This document shows positions 35,755 to 44,200 of a DNA stretch of 64,000 bases, piece by piece (position 1 is the stretch's first letter; each line of letters starts with the position of its first letter). Made by a program: the position numbers and the translations under genes. The stretch is from Prolixibacteraceae bacterium (GTDB taxonomy: Bacteria; Bacteroidota; Bacteroidia; Bacteroidales; Prolixibacteraceae): contig JAFLKN010000003.1 of NCBI GenBank assembly GCA_019163175.1, positions 310,001 to 374,000 of the forward strand, written 5' to 3'. Under the pieces are notes generated by a model. That model had not been told where the DNA came from, ran no database searches, and saw only the letters and a list, made by a program, of their open reading frames with translations.

Positions 35755-37398
35755 ATGACAAAACTAAATATTCTGAGTGTTCTCGCATTACTGACATTTT
35801 TCTGCACCAATTCCCTTATTGCACAAACCAATAAAAAAAGCGAGGCAGATATTCCGAAGCTGGTTGTTGTTATTTCTATCGATCAGATGCGTACCGATTA
35901 CCTTTCGCGCTATTGGAACAAATTCCAATCTGGTGGTTTTAAACGACTGGTGAACGAAGGCGCTGTTTGCAGCAATGCACAACTCGATTTGCATGTTCAA
36001 AAAATATCAACCGGAACAGCAACTCTATTCACTGGTGTGTATCCGGCAGCTCACGGAATTGTAAACGACAGCTGGTACGATCGCCTCAAAAAAAAAGAAA
36101 TAAACTGCATCGCTGACAATTACTTCATAACTGTTGGAAGTGATTCGAAAGAAGGCGAGCGCTCCGCTGCCAAATTGCTCTCGCCGACTATCGGCGACCT
36201 CATTAAAATCAATACCCGAAACCGCTCAAAAGTATTCAGTGTGGCCATGAACGATGTCAGCGCAGTACTTTCTGCCGGACACGCAGCCAACGGAGCATAT
36301 TGGTTCGATTCCCAGAATGGAAATATGATTTCGAGTTCGTATTATGTCGACGTATTTCCGGAGTGGGTGCGACAGTTTAATGAAAAACAATTTGCCAAAA
36401 TGTACACCCAGCGCGACTGGTCAACACTTTTACCCATTAAGAGTTACGAAGAAAGTATGGGCGATGATTACATTCTCGAAAAAGGCTATTACGACAAATG
36501 GAACACTTTCCCCTACGATCTTAAAAAGATTAAAGATAAAGCCGGCAGCTATAATTTCCTGAAAACAACTCCTCATGGGAATTCGATGGTGAAAGATTTT
36601 GCCATCAACCTGATTATCGCCGAAAAACTCGGAAGTGATGAATATCCGGATTTATTGACTGCAACCTTCACCTCAATGGATTACGAAAATAGTTCTTTCG
36701 GACCAGCCTCAATCGAAATGGAAGACACCTACCTGCGACTTGATCAGGACATTGCTCTTTTGCTCGACTTTCTGGATAAATCAATAGGTAAAGGGAATTC
36801 GTTGGTCGTGCTCACTTCAACCTGTTCATCAGTATATCCGGTCGATTATCTGAAAGAAGAATTCAATATGCCTGTTGGTACTTTTTCTCCTGAAAGTGCC
36901 ATTGCGTTGTTAAAATCGTTCCTGAATATTACATACGGACAAGGCGATTGGATTGAGGTAATTGGTGATCAGCAACTCTATTTCAACCGAGAATTGCTTG
37001 AAAAGAAGAATGTTTTGCTTGCCGATATTCAAACCAAAACAGCCAATTTTATCAATCAATTTGAAGGTGTGAAAATTGCGCTGCCTTCGACCTCTTTTGA
37101 ACAAGGAGACTATACCAAAGGACAGTTGGCCGTAATCGCAAATTCTTACAATTTTAAACGTTCCGGCGATGTACTTTACCAACTTGAAGATGGCTGGCAG
37201 CCGGTTTTTAAGTTTCAGAAAACGATCTACAACGACAATTCCAATATCCCGTTTATTCTGCATGGTAATACCGTAAAACGCACGCAAATCAGGAAAAAAA
37301 TTATGGGCGAAGATATGGTTCCCACGCTTCTTGAAATTCTGCAAATGCCTATACCCGATCATTGTGCCGGAACCATTCTGGAAGAGGTTTTACAGTAG
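35755..37398 (+). CDS. Alkaline phosphatase-superfamily protein with lost active site (probable pseudoenzyme)
   Basis: The 547-residue protein has a signal peptide (ending NSLIAQ) and aligns by eye along its whole length with PafA-type alkaline phosphatases: VVVISIDQMRTDYLSRYW, FTGVYPAAHGIV, SAGHAANGAYWFD, FGPASIEMEDTYLRLDQD, MVPTLLEILQMPIPDHC. Yet catalytic positions are changed: the nucleophile Thr is I84; the metal ligands of the D-x-x-x-H motif read D309...S313; the DH pair reads T356-C357; the PafA N100, K162 and R164 counterparts are D105, N and V; the last His is Gln. Only D43 and D309 remain. The frame is intact, with no stops, so the fold is kept for another purpose, such as binding or scaffolding at the cell envelope. 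It is a single-gene transcript. Confidence 0.85.
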   Translation: MTKLNILSVLALLTFFCTNSLIAQTNKKSEADIPKLVVVISIDQMRTDYLSRYWNKFQSGGFKRLVNEGAVCSNAQLDLHVQKISTGTATLFTGVYPAAHGIVNDSWYDRLKKKEINCIADNYFITVGSDSKEGERSAAKLLSPTIGDLIKINTRNRSKVFSVAMNDVSAVLSAGHAANGAYWFDSQNGNMISSSYYVDVFPEWVRQFNEKQFAKMYTQRDWSTLLPIKSYEESMGDDYILEKGYYDKWNTFPYDLKKIKDKAGSYNFLKTTPHGNSMVKDFAINLIIAEKLGSDEYPDLLTATFTSMDYENSSFGPASIEMEDTYLRLDQDIALLLDFLDKSIGKGNSLVVLTSTCSSVYPVDYLKEEFNMPVGTFSPESAIALLKSFLNITYGQGDWIEVIGDQQLYFNRELLEKKNVLLADIQTKTANFINQFEGVKIALPSTSFEQGDYTKGQLAVIANSYNFKRSGDVLYQLEDGWQPVFKFQKTIYNDNSNIPFILHGNTVKRTQIRKKIMGEDMVPTLLEILQMPIPDHCAGTILEEVLQ

Positions 37399-37603
37399 AA
37401 CAAATTCATCTTCAAAATTTAGGGTTACAAAATCTCTGGCTGGTGCAATAGCACCGAACTCAAGTGCATTATTTTCATATCCTTAGGCACTTCAACTGCA
37501 TGGGTGTTTTTTGGTTAGGGAAAATTGTTATCGCCAGTCCGAAATTTTTCTGAAAACAATTCAATTTAGAATCGTTATAGAAAAAATCAGCTTCAAAATC
37601 TGT

Positions 37604-37611
37604 TATCTTTG
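37604..37611 (+). promoter_or_regulatory. -7 element upstream of the YciH-like gene
   Basis: TATCTTTG matches TAnnTTTG exactly and lies 20 bp before the start codon at 37631. No TTG lies at the ideal distance upstream, so the promoter is only partly supported. Confidence 0.4.
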
Positions 37612-37630
37612 AGCGCAAATTTCAGGTAAA

Positions 37631-37975
37631 ATGGCTAACGACTGGAAAGAAAGACTGGGAACGGTATATTCAACAAACCCGGATTTTCAATACGAAAGCA
37701 CTGCGGGGAATGAATCAGAAACACTGCCACCAAATAAGCAGGATTTGCGGGTTCAGCTCGACAAAAAACAGCGAAACGGTAAAAAAGCAACGCTGATTAC
37801 TGGTTTTATTGGTACCGACGACGATCTGAAAGAACTAGCCAGAAAGCTGAAAACTAAATGTGGAGTTGGCGGTTCGGCCAAGGATGGTGAAATTCTGATT
37901 CAGGGCGATTTTTGTAACAAAGTGATCGAAATTCTGAAAACTGAAAATTACAAAGTCAAGCGATCAGGAGGTTAG
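37631..37975 (+). CDS. YciH/SUI1-family translation factor
   Basis: This is the bacterial counterpart of eukaryotic initiation factor eIF1, thought to help discriminate start codons. The 114-residue protein has a disordered N-terminus followed by the SUI1 fold: LRVQLDKKQRNGKKATLITGFIGTDDDLKELARKLKTKCGVGGSAKDGEILIQGDF and the last helix VIEILKTENYKVKRSGG. The GVGGS-KDG-EI-QGD signature is clear. It is a single gene with its own likely -7 element, in a gap between the phosphatase-fold and racemase-fold genes. Confidence 0.93.
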   Translation: MANDWKERLGTVYSTNPDFQYESTAGNESETLPPNKQDLRVQLDKKQRNGKKATLITGFIGTDDDLKELARKLKTKCGVGGSAKDGEILIQGDFCNKVIEILKTENYKVKRSGG

Positions 37976-38106
37976 GAGATGAATATTGATTTGCTGTTTT
38001 CGATTGGAGACCAACGAGTATCACCAGAATTGCTTTTTAAAACTTTGACATCATTAAATTTGAAATAAAAACAAACTTTCATTGACGCTCAAAAACCTTT
38101 TCACGT

Positions 38107-38814
38107 ATGCTCAAACAAGTTAAAACTATCGGAATGATTGGGGGAATTGCTCCTGCATCAACAGTCGACTATTATCAGCGAATCATTTCCCGTTTTCAGG
38201 AACGTACCGGACAACGTGAATATCCATCCATCATCATCAACAGCATTAACATGACCCAGATGATGAATATGATTACAAACGATCAGTTGGATGAATTGGT
38301 CGATTATTTATCGGAGGAAATATTTGTTCTCGAAAAAGCAGGAGCCAAAGTAATTTTCATGGCCTCCAATACACCACACATTGTATATGAACCACTTGTA
38401 AAACGGGTGAAAACCAAGATGGTCAGCATTGTTGATTCTACCATCGCTTATGCACAGTCTAAAGGATATAGCCGCCTTGGATTATTTGGTACAATCACAA
38501 CCATGGAAGGCGATTTCTTTCAGGATGGATTTGAATCTTCAGGAATGGAAATTATTACCCCAATGCCCGACGAGCGAAAATTCATACATAAAATCTACAT
38601 GGAAGAGCTGGTTCGTGGACGTTTCCTTCCTGAATCGAAAAGCAGATTACTCTCTATCGCCAACAGAATGTACAACGAAGGCCAGATTGACAGCCTGATT
38701 TTGGGCGGAACAGAGTTGCCTCTTCTATTGAAGACCAGCGATATGGAAGACATTGAGTTGCTGAATACCACAAAAATTCATGTAGAGCGAATTTTGGATG
38801 CAGCTATCGGATAA
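38107..38814 (+). CDS. Aspartate/glutamate racemase-family protein lacking both catalytic cysteines
   Basis: The 235-residue protein has the two-domain racemase fold: IGMIGGIAPASTVDYYQRI at the start, PSIIINSINM, GLFGTITTMEGDFFQDGF, and the helical end. In active enzymes the two proton-shuttling residues lie in CNT-H and GCTE motifs. Here they read ASNTPH (S87) and GGTELP (G201), the positions corresponding to T83/C197 of E. coli YgeA. With Gly at the second site, normal two-base racemisation is unlikely. The frame is intact and well preserved, so it may bind an amino acid or catalyse another step. It stands alone and ends in a strong terminator. Confidence 0.88.
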   Translation: MLKQVKTIGMIGGIAPASTVDYYQRIISRFQERTGQREYPSIIINSINMTQMMNMITNDQLDELVDYLSEEIFVLEKAGAKVIFMASNTPHIVYEPLVKRVKTKMVSIVDSTIAYAQSKGYSRLGLFGTITTMEGDFFQDGFESSGMEIITPMPDERKFIHKIYMEELVRGRFLPESKSRLLSIANRMYNEGQIDSLILGGTELPLLLKTSDMEDIELLNTTKIHVERILDAAIG

Positions 38815-38838
38815 AACCAAAAATCACAACATATCTTA

Positions 38839-38880
38839 AATCCCTGTTTGGTACTTGTCGTCAAACAGGGATTGTTTTTT
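38839..38880 (+). terminator. Rho-independent terminator after the racemase-like gene
   Basis: AATCCCTGTTTG and CAAACAGGGATT form a perfect 12-bp stem with an 11-base loop, followed by G and six Ts. It overlaps the last codon of the leftward phosphatase gene by two bases. Confidence 0.9.
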
Positions 38881-39349
38881 AATCCTGATGAATATGCTGC
38901 AACAACCCTTCGCAAGCATCTTCCAGAATATCCAAAACCAGTTCGAAACCGGCAGCGCCACCATAATACGGATCGGGTACTGAATCGTATTTACTTTTCA
39001 CACAGAAATCAGTCATCAGGTAGATTTTTCTGAGGTCACTTTCCTTGTGCGCGGAGGCTTTCAGGTCGCGTACATTTTGCCTGTCCATCCCGATAATAAA
39101 ATCAAAACGGTAGAAATCTGTCAAAGCATTGAACGGCCGCGAAATGCTTGTCAAATTATATCCACGCTTTTTCCCAAACTGCCTCATGCGGTAATCTGCC
39201 GGTTCTCCGGCATGGTATGCTGCAGTTCCTGCAGAATCACACTGCAACTCACCCGCAAGTCCATACTTTTCAATTAAAGAATTAAAAACTGCTTCGGCAC
39301 TGGGGCTCCGGCAAATATTTCCAAGACATACAAAAAGCACCTCTTTCAT
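38879..39349 (-). CDS. Low-molecular-weight protein tyrosine phosphatase
   Basis: The enzyme removes phosphate from phosphotyrosine in proteins. The P-loop CLGNICRS (CX5R) is at residues 8-15 and the general-acid motif DPYYGG near residue 120; the 156-residue length is normal. It stands alone between the racemase-fold and MATE genes. No tyrosine kinase or polysaccharide export gene is adjacent, so its target cannot be inferred. The start MKEVLFVCLGN is standard for the family. Confidence 0.94.
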   Translation of the reverse strand: MKEVLFVCLGNICRSPSAEAVFNSLIEKYGLAGELQCDSAGTAAYHAGEPADYRMRQFGKKRGYNLTSISRPFNALTDFYRFDFIIGMDRQNVRDLKASAHKESDLRKIYLMTDFCVKSKYDSVPDPYYGGAAGFELVLDILEDACEGLLQHIHQD

Positions 39350-39439
39350 GTTGTTTGTTCTGATTTCGGGGTAAAAATAATTGATAAAATTCTACCTGCA
39401 ACACCTCATCCGTTATCAGGAATACACTGTCATCTTATT

Positions 39440-39469
39440 TTGATTTCAAATTTTTATTCAGCAGTTTTG
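39440..39469 (+). promoter_or_regulatory. Probable promoter of the MATE gene
   Basis: TTG (39440-39442), 19-bp spacer and CAGTTTTG (39462-39469; one mismatch to TAnnTTTG). The predicted start of transcription is about 13 bp before the ATG. Confidence 0.42.
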
Positions 39470-39487
39470 CGGCCATAACCCCATCGA

Positions 39488-40834
39488 ATGAAAGACTTCA
39501 CTGTAGGCAAAGAGGCGAAACTGATTCTTCAATTTTCTGTTCCACTGGTACTGGGAAATATTTTCCAGAACCTGTATAATGTAGTCGACAGTATTATTGT
39601 TGGCCGCTTCCTGGGAAAAGAAGCTTTAGGCGCAGTTGGCGCATCATTCCCTATCATCTTTGCATTAATTTCTATGGTCATTGGCGTCGGATCTGGGGCA
39701 TCAACAGTTGTTTCGCAATATTTTGGTGCAAAAAAAATCGATGAAGTTAAACGTACGATTGATACACTTTTCATTTTCTTTTTAGGTTCATCGATCCTGA
39801 TAACAATACTTGGGATTGCCTTCAGCGAACACATATTTATACTTTTGGGGCTACCTGACGACATTCTGCCTCAGGCAATCAGTTACTTGCGTGTTTACCT
39901 ACTTGGAATGTTTTTCTTTTTCGGATTTGCCGGCATAAGCAGCATTCTGCGCGGATTGGGCGATGCGAAAACGCCCTTGTATTTCATGATTATTGCGACT
40001 ATAAACAACATTCTTTTCGACTTGCTTTTTGTCGTAGTTTTCAAATGGGGAGTTGAAGGTGCTGCGCTGGCAACCATTCTTTCTGAAGGGGGAGCTTTTG
40101 TAACCGCAGCTATTTACCTCAACAAAAAGCATCCAATCATTAAACTTTCGTTCCGGAAATACACCTTCGACCGCGATATTTTCAGAAGTTGTATCCGAAT
40201 CGGGCTGCCCACCGGATTTCAGCAATCGTTCATCGCTTTTGGGATGATGGCCATTATGAGCATCGTAAACGGATTCGGAACCAATGCTGTTGCGGCCTAT
40301 TCAGCAGCCATGCGTATCGACTCATTTGTGAAAATGCCTGCCATTACATTTTCGTCAGCACTGTCAACATTTGTAGGACAAAATTTGGGTGCGTTTCAGG
40401 AGCAACGCGCCAAAACCGGATTGCGGGCCACACTCCTATTCTCAACCATTTACTGCATTTTTGTTTCGCTGCTCATTATTCTTTTTGGTCAGAACATCAT
40501 GTCGTTGTTTACCCAGGATCCCGAAGTAATTAAAGTTGGACAGGATTATTTAGTAATTGTTTCTTCATTTTACCTGTTATTTTCGATCATGTTCAACCTT
40601 ACAGGTTTTCTGCGGGGAGCAGGAGCAACACTTATCCCCATGATTGCCACTTTCACGGCCTTATATCTCGTCCGCATTCCTGTAGCTAAATTTCTATCTG
40701 GTATTATTGGTGTGAATGGCATTTGGTGGGCCGAACCAATGGGAACTTTTATTGGAATGATGATTCTGATGGTTTATTTCCGAAGCGGTAAATGGAAAGG
40801 GAAAGTGGTTATACAAAAGGATGAGTCCGATTAA
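39488..40834 (+). CDS. MATE-family efflux transporter
   Basis: This 448-residue inner-membrane protein has twelve hydrophobic helices in two halves and exports drugs or metabolites using a Na+ or H+ gradient. Typical segments are LILQFSVPLVLGNIFQNLYNVVDSIIVGRFLGKEALGAVGAS at the start and GLPTGFQQSFIAFGMMAIMSIVNGFGTNAVAAYSAAMRIDSF in the second half. It ends with a short charged tail. Its stop lies 18 bp from the end of the convergent LuxR gene. Substrate unknown. Confidence 0.94.
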   Translation: MKDFTVGKEAKLILQFSVPLVLGNIFQNLYNVVDSIIVGRFLGKEALGAVGASFPIIFALISMVIGVGSGASTVVSQYFGAKKIDEVKRTIDTLFIFFLGSSILITILGIAFSEHIFILLGLPDDILPQAISYLRVYLLGMFFFFGFAGISSILRGLGDAKTPLYFMIIATINNILFDLLFVVVFKWGVEGAALATILSEGGAFVTAAIYLNKKHPIIKLSFRKYTFDRDIFRSCIRIGLPTGFQQSFIAFGMMAIMSIVNGFGTNAVAAYSAAMRIDSFVKMPAITFSSALSTFVGQNLGAFQEQRAKTGLRATLLFSTIYCIFVSLLIILFGQNIMSLFTQDPEVIKVGQDYLVIVSSFYLLFSIMFNLTGFLRGAGATLIPMIATFTALYLVRIPVAKFLSGIIGVNGIWWAEPMGTFIGMMILMVYFRSGKWKGKVVIQKDESD

Positions 40835-40852
40835 AAAAATCACAAAATCTGC

Positions 40853-41638
40853 TTACAACCAATCCTTTTTTATACACATATGAATGAGTTCAGAGATATT
40901 GTGAGTCTCGGTCTTCTCCATGCAGTTGCGCTTGTGATTTTTAACGGTATGAATACTCAGATTCAATCTCTCGGCAATCATTTTGCTGCTTAGGCCTTCG
41001 TGGCAAAGCCTGATGATTTCCATTTCGCGGTGAGACAAAACAGAATTACAGCAACGCCCATACTCTTTGGTAAAAACCTTCAGATAACCCTGATTAGCCA
41101 AATATTTAAAAATAGTAAGCACAATAGTTTCATCGGTTTTAATATCTGCAATTTCGAAAAATACCTTCAGGTTAAGAATTGGCAACAATTTGTCATTGGT
41201 AAAAGCAATTGAACCTTCGTGCATGAACTGCGATATACTTCCATCCCTGCGAATGTACCTCTGATTGAAAATAAACCGGTAATCCGGGAATTTCACAACT
41301 GGTTCCGATTCAATAAATTTCAAAATATCAGGAAAAGCTTCCTCACACCAGAGCATTCTATCTTCAGGATGAAATTGCAGTTTATGAAAATCAACATTTC
41401 CGTGTAGAAGCCCATTTTTAAAACAATGGCCTTTTTGCTGGCAATGTCCGTAGTTGTCGCATGCGAACTGCCGACCTGAATAATCTACAAGACAGTGATT
41501 AAAAAGTGAAAAGTTGTTGACATCATTTAACCCTGGGACAGAGTTTAGTTCTCTGGCAAATGCTTTCGCTGCAACAGTAGTATCTGGAAATCCATCATGA
41601 TCCAAATCTGTAAATGCCAGAGTATTCGTTTTACCCAT
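40853..41638 (-). CDS. LuxR-type transcriptional regulator with four-cysteine sensor region
   Basis: From the ATG at 41638 the protein is 261 residues. The C-terminal part (about 200-261) is a LuxR helix-turn-helix: LSHREMEIIRLCHEGLSSKMIAERLNLSIHTVKNHKRNCMEK. The middle part (about 78-195) looks like a PAS-type fold (FHPEDRMLWCEEAFPDILKFI, RYIRRDGSISQFMHEGS). Near the N-terminus are an EF-hand-like DLDHDGFPD and a cluster C49-x10-C60-x5-C66-x5-C72 with several His, which could hold a metal or Fe-S cluster. A GTG at 41719 would add 27 less convincing residues. It is divergent from the thirteen-gene cluster at 41961 and is its most likely regulator. Confidence 0.85.
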   Translation of the reverse strand: MGKTNTLAFTDLDHDGFPDTTVAAKAFARELNSVPGLNDVNNFSLFNHCLVDYSGRQFACDNYGHCQQKGHCFKNGLLHGNVDFHKLQFHPEDRMLWCEEAFPDILKFIESEPVVKFPDYRFIFNQRYIRRDGSISQFMHEGSIAFTNDKLLPILNLKVFFEIADIKTDETIVLTIFKYLANQGYLKVFTKEYGRCCNSVLSHREMEIIRLCHEGLSSKMIAERLNLSIHTVKNHKRNCMEKTETHNISELIHMCIKKDWL

Positions 41639-41817
41639 GATGAAATGCAATATTAAAGTCGGTGGAATCTTCAAAATGGAATAAACCATTCTGCCTGTAC
41701 TTGTTAATCCAAAAACCACCTATTAAGTAACCCCCATATCTGCAACTTATTAGCCAAGGGGCGGAAACTACCCATATAAAACAGGGGTCTGTTCAGGTTT
41801 TAGTACTTAAATCTGAT

Positions 41818-41842
41818 AAAATGACACTTTCGTGCTATTGAC
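41818..41842 (+). repeat. 25-bp direct repeat, copy A, upstream of the cluster
   Basis: AAAATGAC, three variable bases, then the 14-base core TTCGTGCTATTGAC. Copy B at 54886-54910 is identical at 23 of 25 positions and in the same orientation. The TTG of the core (41838-41840) is 21 bp before TATTTTG, so the repeat could contain the -33 region and an activator site of the cluster promoter. GGAGAAAGTA at 41889 also has a counterpart downstream of copy B. Confidence 0.75.
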
Positions 41843-41960
41843 TTCGATGTGATATTGATCGTATTTTGATCAAAACTTTTATTTATTCGGAGAAAGTAGG
41901 GCAAAAACAAGCCTTTCAAAATAAACGGAAATAAAATTAACCTTCAAAAAAAACAAAACT

Positions 41961-42884
41961 ATGGGATTGCTTATCCGCCGAAAATTTAGCCTGGGGTGGT
42001 TACCTGACTACCCTGACTTCAGAGACCTTACGGTCGAAAACGACGATGTGTCGGTCAGATTAAAAGGATTAGGTCAAAAAGATTCGATAAAAGAAATGCT
42101 TTCGAAAGCTGGTGCCAACAACGCGGCTAAAACCAAATTACCTACTTCGGTATCATTAACCAACTGGTTTTCTCCCGTTGAAGATCAGGAAGAACTTGGC
42201 TCGTGCACTGCCAATGCAGGTGTGGGATTGGTTGAATATTTTGAGCGACGTGCATTCGGAAAACATGTTGATGCCTCGCGATTATTCCTATATAAAGCCA
42301 CCCGTAACCTGATGAAGGAAAAAGGTGATACCGGCGCCTTTCTGCGGACAACCATGGGCGCTTTGGTGCTTTTTGGTGTCCCACCTGAAGAATACTGGCC
42401 CTACCAAATTGCTAATTTCGACAAAGAACCAACAGCCTTTTGCTATGCTTTTGCCCAAAATTACCAGCCAATGAGCTATTACCGGCTCGATCCTCCGGGA
42501 ACTACGCCTACCGAACTGCTGACACGTATTAAAAAGAATCTCGCCGCCGGACTTCCGTCGATGTTTGGCTTTACGGTTTACAGCTCTATCGTTCAGGCGG
42601 GTGACAATGGTGGCAAAATTCCTTACCCAACCAAAGGTGACAAGATTGAAGGCGGGCATGCAATTGTTGCAGCCGGTTACGACGACAAAATGAAAATCAA
42701 AAACTCAATTTCAGGCGCCGTTGAAACTACCGGTGCGCTTTTAATCAGAAACTCATGGGGAACCAGTTGGGGAGATAATGGTTACGGCTGGCTTCCATAC
42801 GAATATGTGCTTCAGGGACTTGCTGACGACTGGTGGTCGCTCCTGAAAAACGAATGGGTAGATACAGGCAATTTTAAACCCTGA
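41961..42884 (+). CDS. C1-family (papain-like) cysteine peptidase, no signal peptide
   Basis: The 307-residue protein carries a complete papain-type active site: Q76 in VEDQEELGSC, nucleophile C82, H233 in GGHAIVAAGYD and N264 in RNSWGTSWGDNGYGWLPY. The N-terminus (MGLLIRRKFSLGWLPDYPDFRD) is the usual start of bacterial cytosolic C1 peptidases rather than a signal peptide, so it probably acts in the cytoplasm unless exported by another route. It is the first gene of the thirteen-gene cluster, 119 bp after direct repeat A. The next gene begins 63 bp downstream. Target protein unknown. Confidence 0.9.
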   Translation: MGLLIRRKFSLGWLPDYPDFRDLTVENDDVSVRLKGLGQKDSIKEMLSKAGANNAAKTKLPTSVSLTNWFSPVEDQEELGSCTANAGVGLVEYFERRAFGKHVDASRLFLYKATRNLMKEKGDTGAFLRTTMGALVLFGVPPEEYWPYQIANFDKEPTAFCYAFAQNYQPMSYYRLDPPGTTPTELLTRIKKNLAAGLPSMFGFTVYSSIVQAGDNGGKIPYPTKGDKIEGGHAIVAAGYDDKMKIKNSISGAVETTGALLIRNSWGTSWGDNGYGWLPYEYVLQGLADDWWSLLKNEWVDTGNFKP

Positions 42885-42947
42885 GGTTATTAAAATCTAC
42901 CTAAAAAAATAAAGGCAAAGAATGGAATTGGCTAAAACAAATTCAAT

Positions 42948-44090
42948 ATGATTAACTCCGGAATCTTAGATATTGTCATCGGACTGGTTTTTATTTACTT
43001 GTTATATAGTCTGCTGGCCACTATTATTCAGGAAATAATTGCATCGAATTTCGGATTTAGAGCCAAAATTTTAGAGCGGGCTATATTCCGAATGTTGGAG
43101 GATGAAAATAAATTCAACAACAGGTTCACCAGTGTCTTTTATTTATTTAAAAAGTCGGGTAACGGAGGGAAGATAAATTCGACTTCGGGTGAGTTCTATC
43201 AGCATCCGCTTATAAAGTTTCTGGGTGAAGACAATAGTCGAAAAAAACCAGCATACATTAACAGCACAACTTTTTCGAAGGTAATTGTCGATCTGCTCCG
43301 GGGTAATGACATCAAGCCGGGCGATGATGTAAATTCATTGATTCAAAAAGCTTTGGATCAAAATGCCACAAACTGGGGAAATACAAAAATAAGTGATGAA
43401 ACACTCAGTTTTTTGAAATCTATTTGGGCTGATTCTGACGGTGATATTGTGAAATTTAGACGTCACTTGGAAAGTTGGTTCAATGAAACTATGGATCGGG
43501 CTTCGAGCTGGTATAAAAAGCATACTCAATTCATTTTGTTTTTTGTCGGCTTAACCATTGCCATTGTGTTCAATGTCGATACCATGAAGATTGTCGATAA
43601 ACTTGAAAAAGATCCAAAACTAAGGGGACAACTCGTTCAGCAGGCCGATGCTTTTGTTCAGGCTCACCCAGATTTGGATATAAGACTGAAGGAGAAGGAA
43701 ATAGAGTTCAAAAGAGCCATGGCAACAATTCAGAAGACAGACTCGGCAATCCAGGCAAATTCGACAAACGACATCATGAAGCTTTCATTGGAACTTGAAA
43801 ATTACAAGCTTCTTAAATCACGTAGAGATACTTTACTGAATCGGGCTGAAACATTAATTCAAAAAGACATCCAAAATATTCACCATTCTCTCGGACTGAA
43901 ATGGGAAAATTATGACCGTAAACCCGGATCATACCTATCACTTTTAAAATCATTAATGGGATGTGTAATTACCGCAATCGCACTTTCAATGGGCGCACCC
44001 TTCTGGTTCGATTTATTGAATAAACTGATGAAATTACGAGGTTCAGTCGCTACTCCTACTTCGGATGACAAAGAAAAGAAACAGGGTTAG
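42948..44090 (+). CDS. Membrane protein with three helices and coiled-coil region, unknown function
   Basis: This 380-residue protein has an N-terminal helix (LDIVIGLVFIYLLYSLLATIIQEII), a central one (QFILFFVGLTIAIVFNV, about 195-211) and one near the end (LMGCVITAIALSMGAPFWFDLL). Between the last two lies a charged region of about 120 residues, probably coiled coil (KEKEIEFKRAMATIQKTDSAIQ). No signal peptide cleavage site or known domain is seen. It is the second gene of the cluster. It might anchor or organise the soluble enzymes at the inner membrane; this is a guess from context. Confidence 0.78.
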   Translation: MINSGILDIVIGLVFIYLLYSLLATIIQEIIASNFGFRAKILERAIFRMLEDENKFNNRFTSVFYLFKKSGNGGKINSTSGEFYQHPLIKFLGEDNSRKKPAYINSTTFSKVIVDLLRGNDIKPGDDVNSLIQKALDQNATNWGNTKISDETLSFLKSIWADSDGDIVKFRRHLESWFNETMDRASSWYKKHTQFILFFVGLTIAIVFNVDTMKIVDKLEKDPKLRGQLVQQADAFVQAHPDLDIRLKEKEIEFKRAMATIQKTDSAIQANSTNDIMKLSLELENYKLLKSRRDTLLNRAETLIQKDIQNIHHSLGLKWENYDRKPGSYLSLLKSLMGCVITAIALSMGAPFWFDLLNKLMKLRGSVATPTSDDKEKKQG

Positions 44091-44200
44091 CGATCACAAA
44101 AGATACATTATGGGACTGATCAAAATTGACAGAAGCACTTTATTAAATTTTTACAATCGGATTTTCAATTAACCGGAATCCGTAGAACAAAACACAATCT

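Noticed and set aside
44110-44172. Short frame ATGGGACTG... of 20 codons before the alpha/beta hydrolase
   Set aside because: Too short, no family resemblance, and ordinary spacer composition; no terminator or coupling supports it.
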